Positions 1 through 6,957 of a DNA stretch of 7,531 nucleotides are shown here, piece after piece. Within the stretch, counting starts at the first letter, position 1, and the number at the start of each line of letters is the position of its first letter. The notes beneath the pieces are model-generated. The model saw only the letters and a program-made list of their open reading frames with translations. It did no database searches and was not told the DNA's origin. Location of the stretch: the NCBI GenBank assembly GCA_023251275.1, contig JAHEZC010000117.1, positions 1-7,531 on the forward strand. The letters run 5' to 3'. Origin of the DNA: Parafilimonas sp. (lineage in GTDB: Bacteria; Bacteroidota; Bacteroidia; Chitinophagales; Chitinophagaceae). The position numbers were made by a program, and so were the translations under genes.

Positions 1-1
1 G

Positions 2-727
2 CCTTATACACCCGGAGCCACATTCAACGGGATGCTTTCTCCCATTACAAATTATGCCATTGCAGGTGCAATATGGTACCAGGGTGAAGGCAATACGGTT
101 GCGCCAACAACTTACAGCAGGCTGCTCACATCTATGATAGATGCATGGCGAAAGGCATGGAATAAAGATCTGCCATTTTATTATGTACAGATAGCGCCAT
201 TTACGTATGGCAATAATAATATAGGCAGCTTGTTGCGCGAACAGCAAGCAAAAGCCATGTCTCATCATAATGCCGGTATGGCAGTAATAACAGACCTTGT
301 GGATAATATCAAAGACATTCATCCTAAAAACAAGCATGATGTAGGCTATCGCCTCGCTGACTGGGCATTGGCAGAAACCTATCACAAGAATGGGGTTATT
401 TATAAAAGCCCGATGTATAAAAGCATGGAAGTGCAAAATGATAAATTAATTGTCACATTCGAAAATGCACCTAACGGCCTTGTGGCAAAAGATAAAACCA
501 TCACGGAAATATTTGTTGCGGGTGCAGATAAAATTTTCTTTCCGGCAGAAGCAAGGATTGAGAATGATAAACTGATCGTATGGAATAAAAATATAGCTGT
601 GCCTGTTGCGGTACGATATGGTTTCAGCAATGCAGGTATCGGTAATTTATTCAGTAAAGTAGGCTTGCCGGTTTGTCCGTTCCGCACAGATGATTGGGAA
701 GCGGATACAGGAAAAACTGCACAATAA
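2..727 (+). CDS. Sialate O-acetylesterase-type SGNH esterase, C-terminal part (5' end outside window)
   Basis: The reading frame is open from base 2, so the first in-frame ATG (32) is internal and the true start lies upstream. About 241 residues are present; family members are usually 450-650, so roughly half is missing, including the Gly-Gln-Ser block with the nucleophilic serine. Visible family marks, counted from the ATG at 32, are GAIWYQGEGN (residues 12-21, usually written YQGESN in this family) and DIHP (95-98), which carries the catalytic Asp and His of the SGNH triad. HDVGYRLADWALAETY follows, then a beta-rich C-terminal region ending with PVAVRYGFSN and PFRTDDW, the normal end of the family. 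The enzymes remove O-acetyl groups from sialic acids or plant glycans and are normally exported, though the signal peptide cannot be seen here. The family call is firm. The substrate is unknown, because many Bacteroidota paralogues act on xylan or pectin rather than sialic acid. Confidence 0.9.
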   Translation, partial: PYTPGATFNGMLSPITNYAIAGAIWYQGEGNTVAPTTYSRLLTSMIDAWRKAWNKDLPFYYVQIAPFTYGNNNIGSLLREQQAKAMSHHNAGMAVITDLVDNIKDIHPKNKHDVGYRLADWALAETYHKNGVIYKSPMYKSMEVQNDKLIVTFENAPNGLVAKDKTITEIFVAGADKIFFPAEARIENDKLIVWNKNIAVPVAVRYGFSNAGIGNLFSKVGLPVCPFRTDDWEADTGKTAQ

Positions 728-747
728 GCAGGTTAATATTTGTACAA

Positions 748-793
748 AACTTTTGGAAAGTTTTAAAGCTTTCCAAAAGTTATTATCTTTTTT
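748..793 (+). terminator. Intrinsic terminator after the esterase gene
   Basis: There is a perfect 13-bp inverted repeat, AACTTTTGGAAAG at 748-760 and CTTTCCAAAAGTT at 769-781, with an 8-base loop. A run of six T (788-793) starts six bases after the stem. It begins 21 bases after the esterase stop and precedes the next promoter, so it fits the 3' end of that transcript. The gap between stem and T run is longer than ideal. Confidence 0.7.
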
Positions 794-819
794 CTGCATC
801 AGTACTATGTACTTTCGCA
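786..819 (+). promoter_or_regulatory. Probable Bacteroidota-type promoter of the class A PBP gene
   Basis: TACTTTCG at 810-817 matches the Bacteroidota -7 consensus TAnnTTTG at all but one fixed position and is followed by CA. The expected -33 box TTTG about 19 bases upstream is only approximated by the T-rich stretch at 787-792. A start of transcription near 824 would leave a leader of about 35 bases before the ATG at 859. The inverted repeat AGTAC-TAT-GTACT (801-813) overlaps the -7 box and could be an operator, but this is a guess. Confidence 0.4.
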
Positions 820-858
820 TATTCGTTTTAACCTTTCCGTGAGCATCAAAAGCTTTGA

Positions 859-3231
859 ATGAAAAAATCGGTAAAAATACTTTGGAAGTTTTTTCTCGCA
901 AGCCTGTGTATATTCATCCTCATTCTTCTTTTTGCAAACTGGGGATTATTTGGTAAAATGCCTACCATTGAAGAGCTGCAAAATCCTTCCGCTTCCCTCG
1001 CAAGCCAGGTTTATGCAGATGATGGCACACTGATGGGAAAATACTATCTCGAAGACCGGGTAAATGTGCAATACAGGGATATCAGCAAATATATAGTTCA
1101 GGCGCTTATTGCAACGGAGGACGAACGCTTTTATGACCATAGCGGCATTGACCCGCGTTCCATCGCAAGGGCATTTTTTTCACTGGGTTCCGAAGGCGGC
1201 GGCAGCACTATAACCATGCAGACTGCAAAAAATCTCTTTACCAATTACAACCGCAACATGCTGGCTCGCATTCCCCAAAAAATAAAGGAGGCGATCATTG
1301 CCATAAAGCTCGAAAGAAATTTCACCAAAGAAGAAATTATCACCTTATATCTCAATACAGTTCCATTCGGCGATAATGTCTATGGCATACGGAATGCATC
1401 CAAAACTTTTTTTTCCAAAGAGCCCGACCGCCTGAGCGTTGAGGAAGCTGCGTCGTTGATTGCCATGCTCAAAGGGTCAACTATGTACAATCCGCGGGTC
1501 TATCCCTCAAGGGCAAGAGAACGAAGAAATGTGGTGATTGACCAAATGGTACGAAATGATTATCTACAGGAAAAGCTTGCTGATTCTATCAAAACTTTAC
1601 CTATTAAACTCAACTACCAAAAGCTGGATGAAACGGCAGGCCTTGCTCCTTACTTCAGGATGGTACTTGGCGAAGAAATGAAAAAATGGTGCAGGGATCA
1701 TAAAGGAAGGGATGGGGATCCTTATGATCTGTACCGGGATGGCTTAAAGATATATACTACACTTAATCCGCGTATGCAATTATATGCAGAAGAATCAGTG
1801 GCTAAGCATATCAGTTATATGCAGAAAATTCTCAGTTCACAAAGCAATATTAAAAACGGCAGTGTCTGGAAAGGGCATGAGAATGTGCTGGACGCAGCAA
1901 TGAAGCAAAGTGAAAGATGGAAAAACATGAAGAAAGATGGCGCAAAAGATGAAGACATACGCAAGTCTTTTTTTGTAAAAACAAGAATGAAAGTTTTTGC
2001 CTGGAACAATAAACGTGAAAAGGATACTACGATGTCGCCGTATGATTCTATAAGGTATTGTCACCAGATGCTGCAGGCAGGCTTTATGGCAATGGATCCA
2101 TTGAGCGGAGAAGTAAAAGCATGGGTGGGCGGTATTGATTTTAAAACGTTCAAATATGATCATGTAAATATTAACACGAGAAGACAGGTGGGCTCTACTA
2201 TTAAACCTTTATTATACAGTCTTGCTATCGAAGACGCAGGCTTTACGCCCAATACGCCGGTGGAAGACATGCAGCAAAATTTTAAAGGATATGGACTGGT
2301 GCCCGCTACATCATCCACCTGCACAGGAGCTACTATCCCTATGGCCGAGGCGCTCGCTTTGTCAAGAAACTGCGCTACAGCTTATATCATGAAGCAGCTT
2401 GGCACAGATGGCAATGAGGGCCCAAAGCGTTTTGTTGATTTTCTCAGGCAATGCAATGTGCAGGCTAAAATTGATCCTTATCCTTCCATTGCAATAGGCA
2501 GTTCTGAAATTTCACTGTTCGAAATGATGCAGGCATACAGTATGTTGCCAGGCCGGGGATTTAATGTAACACCTATGTATATTACCCGGATAGAAGATAA
2601 GAATGGAAATGTATTGCAGACTTTCCTTCCGCAACGCAAAGAAGTCATCAGTGATGTGACTGCGTATTCCATTATCAGCATGATGCAGGGTGTAATGCAG
2701 TTCGGCACGGGACGCAGAATCTGGAGCTATGGCGTAAATGGAGAGATCGCCGGAAAGACAGGAACCACAAATGATAACAGTGACGCATGGTTCATGGGTT
2801 TTACACCGCAACTGCTTTGCGGCGTATGGACAGGATGCGACGACAGGTTTATCCGTTTCAACAGTACAAGCATAGGACAGGGCTCTTCCGTTGCACTTCC
2901 TGTATGGGCTTATTTTTATGAAAAAGCAACCAGTGACGGAGCACTTGCGCTCGATACAAAATCAACATTTGCAAAACCCGATGTAATACAAAACGATATT
3001 ACTTATGACTGGATAAATGATGTGCCACTTCAATTAGGCGCAGAAGGTGAAGATGCAGGTAATGGCAATTCGGCAGATTACGGTGATTACATACCACCGG
3101 ATATAAAGCCTGAAAATATTGCTCCGGAAAGTCAACTGCCATCAAATGATACCTCTAAAAAAAGAAATCCGCAAAAACCTTCCGCAAATAACCCGCAGCC
3201 CAAAGCGGTAATGCCAAAGAAACCAGGCTGA
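859..3231 (+). CDS. mrcA: Class A penicillin-binding protein 1A (bifunctional glycosyltransferase/transpeptidase)
   Basis: This protein of 790 residues polymerises lipid II into glycan strands and cross-links their peptides on the outer face of the inner membrane. A short cytoplasmic start is followed by one membrane anchor (about residues 8-31). The GT51 domain (about 55-240) shows ATEDERFYDH with catalytic Glu87, GGSTITMQ (114-121), KIKEAIIAIKLE (141-152) and the LYLN(T)VPFG block (163-171). The transpeptidase domain (about 405-690) shows the SxxK motif STIK with nucleophile Ser446, SRN (502-504) and KTGT (633-636). The linker at 310-400 includes MSPYDSIRY, which I associate with Bacteroidota class A PBPs. 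The last 60 or so residues are rich in Pro, Asn and Lys and look disordered. The ATG at 859 is chosen because it puts the anchor at the normal distance; no Shine-Dalgarno site is visible. It appears to be a single-gene transcript. The symbol is given by family, since bacteria often carry several class A PBPs and orthology to E. coli mrcA is not shown. Confidence 0.95.
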   Translation: MKKSVKILWKFFLASLCIFILILLFANWGLFGKMPTIEELQNPSASLASQVYADDGTLMGKYYLEDRVNVQYRDISKYIVQALIATEDERFYDHSGIDPRSIARAFFSLGSEGGGSTITMQTAKNLFTNYNRNMLARIPQKIKEAIIAIKLERNFTKEEIITLYLNTVPFGDNVYGIRNASKTFFSKEPDRLSVEEAASLIAMLKGSTMYNPRVYPSRARERRNVVIDQMVRNDYLQEKLADSIKTLPIKLNYQKLDETAGLAPYFRMVLGEEMKKWCRDHKGRDGDPYDLYRDGLKIYTTLNPRMQLYAEESVAKHISYMQKILSSQSNIKNGSVWKGHENVLDAAMKQSERWKNMKKDGAKDEDIRKSFFVKTRMKVFAWNNKREKDTTMSPYDSIRYCHQMLQAGFMAMDPLSGEVKAWVGGIDFKTFKYDHVNINTRRQVGSTIKPLLYSLAIEDAGFTPNTPVEDMQQNFKGYGLVPATSSTCTGATIPMAEALALSRNCATAYIMKQLGTDGNEGPKRFVDFLRQCNVQAKIDPYPSIAIGSSEISLFEMMQAYSMLPGRGFNVTPMYITRIEDKNGNVLQTFLPQRKEVISDVTAYSIISMMQGVMQFGTGRRIWSYGVNGEIAGKTGTTNDNSDAWFMGFTPQLLCGVWTGCDDRFIRFNSTSIGQGSSVALPVWAYFYEKATSDGALALDTKSTFAKPDVIQNDITYDWINDVPLQLGAEGEDAGNGNSADYGDYIPPDIKPENIAPESQLPSNDTSKKRNPQKPSANNPQPKAVMPKKPG

Positions 3232-3292
3232 AAACTGTAAGCCTTGCGCACATAAAGTATGATGCAATTCCGCGGCTGATCGGGTAAGGTTT

Positions 3293-3313
3293 ATCACTTT
3301 TTTTGTGATTTTT
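3293..3313 (+). terminator. Weak hairpin terminator after the PBP gene
   Basis: ATCAC (3293-3297) and GTGAT (3305-3309) pair around a loop of seven T, and TTTT follows. A second weak hairpin, AGCTT/AAGCT at 3315-3332, is followed by TTTTTT (3335-3340), but it lies inside the 3' end of the small ORF on the other strand. Both have T runs on the + strand, so they fit termination of the PBP transcript better than that of the converging mgtA transcript. Stems are only 5 bp, so confidence is moderate. Confidence 0.45.
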
Positions 3314-3320
3314 CAGCTTA

Positions 3321-3458
3321 TTAAAAAAAGCTCATTTTTTCTAAGGCTCTTTTTTTGCGCAGCAGATAAGTAAAGAGATGCTTTATTGCCTCGTGCAATA
3401 TGGCGATTGATTTTTCGGTATTCAATTCCCGGTCTAAAATCAGTTTCTCTTTGTTCAT
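3321..3458 (-). CDS. Hypothetical 45-residue small protein overlapping the end of mgtA
   Basis: The ATG (3458-3456) overlaps the mgtA stop TGA as ATGA, the classic arrangement for translational coupling, and the frame ends with tandem stops TAA TAA. An AAAAAGG stretch lies 7 bases upstream of the ATG. The 45-residue product starts MNKEKLILDREL and ends EKMSFF. It is basic (10 Lys/Arg against 6 Asp/Glu) and has no clear membrane span. Residues 15-42 look like an amphipathic helix, with Ile18, Ile25, Leu32 and Leu39 spaced by seven and Leu21, Leu28 and Met42 in the second hydrophobic position, which suggests a short coiled coil or a peripheral membrane helix. I do not recognise a family. It differs from the hydrophobic Mg2+-transport peptides MgtS and MgtR of enterobacteria. 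It may be a co-transcribed accessory peptide of the ATPase, or a chance open frame; the overlap and the heptad pattern favour a gene. Confidence 0.5.
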   Translation of the reverse strand: MNKEKLILDRELNTEKSIAILHEAIKHLFTYLLRKKRALEKMSFF

Positions 3459-5968
3459 ACCGAAACCTTTTTGAAAAAATAAACTTTGATGAGATCTGCG
3501 GTAATCACATATAATATTAAAATTCCGGCAATAATGCCTGACAGTTGAAGCGGGGGCACTACCAATCCTATCTGTTTTGCAAAAGGCATGAATGGCAATA
3601 ATAAAGTAATGACAAGTGCAAGCACACTGAATAATATCAAAAATTTACCAGGCACGCTTTTCCAGAGCGACTTATGTGTGCGCATAACGAATAGTATAAG
3701 TAATTCTGTGCAAATGGATTCAATAAACCAGCCTGTATGAAACATATCTTCATTGGCTTTGAAAAGTTTGTATAATGCAAAGAATGTAAGATAATCGAAT
3801 ACCGAACTGTGCAAACCAAAAACGATCATAAAATTTTTGAGTTGGCTGATGTTCCATTTCTGAGGGACCCGCAATTCATCTTCATCTACATTGTCTGATG
3901 AAACAGCCATGTAGGGAAAATCAGTTAAGAAATTAGTCAGCAATATCTGTTGCGGCAGCATGGGCAGAAAAGGTAATATTAACGAAGCGCCCGCCATACT
4001 GAACATATTGCCAAATGTAGCGCTGGTATTGATATAAATATATTTGAGCGTGTTGAGAAAGGTTTTTCTGCCCTCCATAATTCCTGCATTTAAAACTGCC
4101 AAATCCCTTTCGAGTAAAACAATATCAGCCGCTTCCCTCGCAACATCCACTGCATTATTGATAGAGATGCCTGCATCGGCTGCATTAATAGCAGCCACAT
4201 CATTAATGCCATCACCCATGTATGCAACTGTATTGCCTGCTTTCTGCAAAGCCCTGACGATGATTTCTTTCTGCTGCGGCTCAATCTCTGCAAATACATT
4301 CGTTTTTCGTACTTTATGCACCAATGCTTCGGGGCTCATATTCCGTATTTCAGGGCCCGTAATTATCCGTACATTTTTCATTCCGATTTTCTGCGCTATG
4401 TATGCAGCTACAGGCTTATTGTCCCCGGTAATTACTTTCAGGCCAACACCATTTTTGTTCAGTTGCTGTATTACTTCTATTACGCCAGGCTTTGGCGGGT
4501 CGAACAACAACACAAATCCTGCAAATATCATTTGCTGTTCATCTTCTTTGGTAAAATCTTTTTGATTGCATGGTTTATAACAAATACCAATAGTGCGAAA
4601 TCCTTCATTACTGTATTGATTGTACAAATCATCAATTTTATTTTTTACATCTCCAAAGGGTATTGCTGAACCGTTGGAGAGTAATGCCTTATCGCATATC
4701 TCAACAATATTTTTTACAGCGCCTTTGGTAATAAGCTGCCATTGATCATCTTTTTGCACACAAACGCTTAAACGTTTCCTGATAAAGTCATACGGTATCT
4801 CATCTGTTTTTTTATAACCATCAGCAGAAACATTTTCCATTGCTCTCAGCGCAATATCCATCGGATTGGGAAACCCTGTTTCAAAAAAGGCATTGAGATA
4901 AGCCATCTGTTTTACACCTGCATTTTCATTGCCATCAATATCAATAATGGAGGAAACTTTAAGAACCCCTTCTGTAAGCGTACCTGTCTTATCTGAGCAG
5001 AAAATATTTATTTCGCCCATGTTCTGAATGGAAGACAATTTTTTTACAATTACTTTTTTTTGCGACATCCTTTTAGCCCCGGAAGACATAGCAATGGTCA
5101 TGATTGCGGGCAATAACTCAGGCGCCATGCCAACTGCTAATGCAAGTCCAAACAACAACGAATCAATCAATGGCCGCTCGAAATAAATATTCGCAGCCAG
5201 TATCACAATAGAAAGTATAATAGTGATCTGCATCAATAGGAATCCAAACTTCCTGATACCTCTTTCAAATGCTGTTTCCAACGCCGGGGCCTTGATGCTT
5301 TCGGAGATATTGCCAAACACTGTGTCTTTGCCGGTAAGTACAGCAACAGCTTTGCCTGTACCGCATACTATGCTTGTGCCTTCAAACAATACGTTCTTCC
5401 TCTTGGCTAACGGCGTATCTTCGGGCAGCTCTCCAACTGCTTTGGATGACGGATAGCTTTCACCGGTTAATGTTGCTTCATTTGCATGCAGATCATTTTC
5501 TTCTATTATTAAGCAGTCTGCCGGAATAATATCACCGGCCGTAAATAGTAAAATATCACCCGGTACAACATCTTCGCAGTACACTTCTTCCTCTTTACCA
5601 TCTCTCAGCACTTTTGCCTTGGTACGAATGATAGATTTCAATGCTTCTACTGCCTTGCCTGCATTGTGTTCCTGTATGTAGCTGAGCGTTCCTGTGGACA
5701 ATAGTATAAACAGGATGATGAATACATCAGATGTTTCGCGGAGAAAAGCCGAGATAATAACAGCAGCAACCAACAATAAAACGAGCGGACTTTTGAACTG
5801 CGATAAAAACAGCAATATAGTTTTCAGCCAGGCGGGCTTGACATTTTTTTGTACGCGAAGTTGTTTTAGCTTTTGCAATGCCATATCATTGCTTAAACCA
5901 TCGCTGGAGCTATTGAGAGTTTGCAATACTTCCTCTGCTTTGTACTGCCAGAATTGTCGGATGTTCAT
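3455..5968 (-). CDS. mgtA: Magnesium-translocating P-type ATPase (MgtA type, P3B)
   Basis: This protein of 837 residues is an inner-membrane pump that uses ATP hydrolysis for Mg2+ uptake. In order it shows an N-terminal cytoplasmic start with a cation-ATPase N domain, TM1-TM2 (about 51-98), an actuator domain with TGES (168-171), and TM3-TM4 (about 241-292) with the ion-site segment GMAPELLP (280-287). The phosphorylation motif DKTGT has acceptor Asp326. Next come the family-typical DEIPYDFIRKRLSV (389-402), KGA (416-418), TGD (514-516) and the hinge GDGIND (585-590). Six C-terminal helices follow, with NTSATFGNMFS (647-657) and the SDNVD...VPQKWN stretch (691-706) typical of Mg2+ ATPases rather than Ca2+ or H+ pumps. 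It is somewhat shorter than the roughly 900-residue enterobacterial MgtA. The ATG at 5968 is preceded by no Shine-Dalgarno site. The leader looks too short (about 60 bases from the predicted promoter) for an M-box riboswitch, so control is probably at the promoter. Mg2+ as substrate is inferred from family motifs. Confidence 0.92.
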   Translation of the reverse strand: MNIRQFWQYKAEEVLQTLNSSSDGLSNDMALQKLKQLRVQKNVKPAWLKTILLFLSQFKSPLVLLLVAAVIISAFLRETSDVFIILFILLSTGTLSYIQEHNAGKAVEALKSIIRTKAKVLRDGKEEEVYCEDVVPGDILLFTAGDIIPADCLIIEENDLHANEATLTGESYPSSKAVGELPEDTPLAKRKNVLFEGTSIVCGTGKAVAVLTGKDTVFGNISESIKAPALETAFERGIRKFGFLLMQITIILSIVILAANIYFERPLIDSLLFGLALAVGMAPELLPAIMTIAMSSGAKRMSQKKVIVKKLSSIQNMGEINIFCSDKTGTLTEGVLKVSSIIDIDGNENAGVKQMAYLNAFFETGFPNPMDIALRAMENVSADGYKKTDEIPYDFIRKRLSVCVQKDDQWQLITKGAVKNIVEICDKALLSNGSAIPFGDVKNKIDDLYNQYSNEGFRTIGICYKPCNQKDFTKEDEQQMIFAGFVLLFDPPKPGVIEVIQQLNKNGVGLKVITGDNKPVAAYIAQKIGMKNVRIITGPEIRNMSPEALVHKVRKTNVFAEIEPQQKEIIVRALQKAGNTVAYMGDGINDVAAINAADAGISINNAVDVAREAADIVLLERDLAVLNAGIMEGRKTFLNTLKYIYINTSATFGNMFSMAGASLILPFLPMLPQQILLTNFLTDFPYMAVSSDNVDEDELRVPQKWNISQLKNFMIVFGLHSSVFDYLTFFALYKLFKANEDMFHTGWFIESICTELLILFVMRTHKSLWKSVPGKFLILFSVLALVITLLLPFMPFAKQIGLVVPPLQLSGIIAGILILYVITADLIKVYFFKKVSV

Positions 5969-6029
5969 GAAGAAAAATAACTGTTAAGTTAAAGATTTGG
6001 GGAATGAAAGCACAAATAAAATATTTTAT

Positions 6030-6069
6030 GGCGAAAGTACTTTCCGCATATTGCTTTGGAATAGTTCCA
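6030..6069 (-). promoter_or_regulatory. Probable mgtA promoter with surrounding palindromes
   Basis: Read on the - strand, TACTTTCGCC (6039-6030) resembles the Bacteroidota -7 box TAnnTTTG and shares the 10-mer GTACTTTCGC with the PBP promoter. It lies in the perfect palindrome GAAAGTACTTTC (6033-6044). A second perfect palindrome, ATAAAATATTTTAT (6016-6029), covers the expected transcription start, and TGGAA-TAG-TTCCA (6057-6069) lies just upstream. I find no good -33 TTTG box at the usual spacing. Operator function is inference. Confidence 0.35.
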
Positions 6070-6127
6070 TTTCTGCAAAATCTTTCATAAAATAACATTC
6101 CTCAGAAATTTATTCACAGCATGGGCG

Positions 6128-6155
6128 TTGTTTTGTCTTTAAGCATATTTTAGCA
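6128..6155 (+). promoter_or_regulatory. Possible exbB promoter
   Basis: TATTTTAG (6146-6153), followed by CA, is one mismatch from TAnnTTTG and lies 21 bases before the exbB start. A TTG at 6128-6130 and TTTTG at 6131-6135 are the only -33 candidates, and both are closer than the usual 19-base spacing. The gap 5969-6174 otherwise holds only the palindromes near the mgtA promoter. Confidence 0.25.
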
Positions 6156-6174
6156 AAAACATAAAACCTTCGTA

Positions 6175-6870
6175 ATGGCTGTATTGCTGCAAGTACCAGA
6201 CACCTCCAAGTTAATAAATGCTGCAACAAACGGATTGCAGCAGGCGTCAGAAAAAATCAATCTCTGGAGTTTACTCGATAAAGGCGGATGGCTGATGTAC
6301 CCGCTTTATTTTCTTTTTGCTGCTGCAATATTTGTTTTTTTTGAAAGACTGATTGCCATCAAAAAAGCTTCAAGGATTGACCTCAATTTCATGAACATTA
6401 TACGCGACAACATCATGACGGGTAACGTGACTGCAGCCCGCAACCTTGCCAAAAATACAGATAACCCTGTGGCACGAATGATTGACAAAGGCATTCAGCG
6501 TATTGGCAAGCCTATTGATAATATCGAGAAAAGCATGGAGAATGTGGGGAAACTTGAAATGTATAAAATGGAGCGAAATCTGTCCATTCTTTCGCTCATT
6601 GCAGGCATTGCACCGATGTTCGGATTCCTCGGAACTATTGTAGGAATGATACAATTGTTTTACGAGATCAACAGTACCGGTAATTTTGAACTGAGTGTAA
6701 TTGCAGGTGGCATCTATGTAAAAATGATCACTTCAGCGAGCGGTTTGATCATTGGCCTGGTCGCCTATGTAGGATATAACTTTTTAAGCACACAGGTTGA
6801 TAAAACAGCAAATAAAATGGAAGCATCGAGCGCTGAGTTTATTGATATTTTGCAGGAGCCGACGAGATAA
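6175..6870 (+). CDS. exbB: ExbB/TolQ/MotA-family proton channel protein
   Basis: This 231-residue inner-membrane subunit, together with ExbD, forms the proton-driven motor that energises TonB-dependent outer-membrane transport or a Tol-like process. Three membrane segments are visible: about 36-60 (GGWLMYPLYFLF through FERLIAI), 137-164 (SILSLIAGIAPMFGFLGTIVGM) and 178-206 (GGIYVKMITSASGLIIGLVAYVGY). A cytoplasmic loop of some 75 residues follows the first. The second and third carry the small-residue-rich GxxxTxxGM and ITSASGLIIG signatures of the family. Length is normal. The ATG at 6175 gives the usual short N-terminal region. exbD follows on the same strand after 87 bases, so the two are probably co-transcribed. 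TonB is not in the window and may lie beyond the right edge. ExbB and TolQ cannot be separated by sequence alone here; the ExbD partner and the phylum favour ExbB. Confidence 0.9.
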   Translation: MAVLLQVPDTSKLINAATNGLQQASEKINLWSLLDKGGWLMYPLYFLFAAAIFVFFERLIAIKKASRIDLNFMNIIRDNIMTGNVTAARNLAKNTDNPVARMIDKGIQRIGKPIDNIEKSMENVGKLEMYKMERNLSILSLIAGIAPMFGFLGTIVGMIQLFYEINSTGNFELSVIAGGIYVKMITSASGLIIGLVAYVGYNFLSTQVDKTANKMEASSAEFIDILQEPTR

Positions 6871-6873
6871 ATA

Positions 6874-6908
6874 AAAGTTTAAAGTTCAACGTTTAAAGTT
6901 CACAGTTG
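6874..6908 (+). repeat. 7-bp tandem repeat, AAAGTTT/AAAGTTC type
   Basis: Five degenerate heptamers run without gaps from 6874 to 6908, starting AAAGTTT then AAAGTTC. The 12-mer GTTTAAAGTTCA occurs twice (6877-6888 and 6891-6902), 14 bases apart. The array begins 3 bases after the exbB stop and is non-coding. Confidence 0.75.
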
Positions 6909-6917
6909 GGTGAATTG

Positions 6918-6945
6918 CAAACTACAAACTACAAACCTCAAACCA
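6918..6945 (+). repeat. 7-bp tandem repeat, CAAACTA type
   Basis: Four heptamers are present: CAAACTA twice (6918-6924 and 6925-6931), then CAAACCT and CAAACCA (to 6945). The period equals that of the preceding array but the strand bias is opposite (A/C here, G/T-containing there), so the two arrays can partly pair as a loose hairpin in an exbB-exbD mRNA. From memory, similar heptamer runs occur in gaps of Chitinophagaceae genomes; no function is known to me. Confidence 0.75.
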
Positions 6946-6957
6946 CCAACAAATATC

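Noticed and set aside
1837..2163. A 108-residue open frame on the - strand inside the PBP gene
   Set aside because: It is antisense to the linker and transpeptidase region with no independent signal; Cys/His/Phe-rich composition is typical of a shadow frame.
3315..3340. Intrinsic terminator for mgtA on the - strand
   Set aside because: The hairpins here have T runs only on the + strand; on the - strand the ATCAC/GTGAT stem is followed by AAACC, so no convincing - strand terminator was found.
4044..4565. A 173-residue open frame on the + strand opposite mgtA
   Set aside because: It lies wholly antisense to the conserved P domain of the ATPase, has low-complexity composition and no recognisable motif; it is a shadow of the - strand coding frame.
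5969..6174. M-box or other Mg2+ riboswitch in the mgtA leader
   Set aside because: The leader from the predicted promoter to the ATG is only about 60 bases, much shorter than an M-box, and no long stem structures or terminator precede the start.
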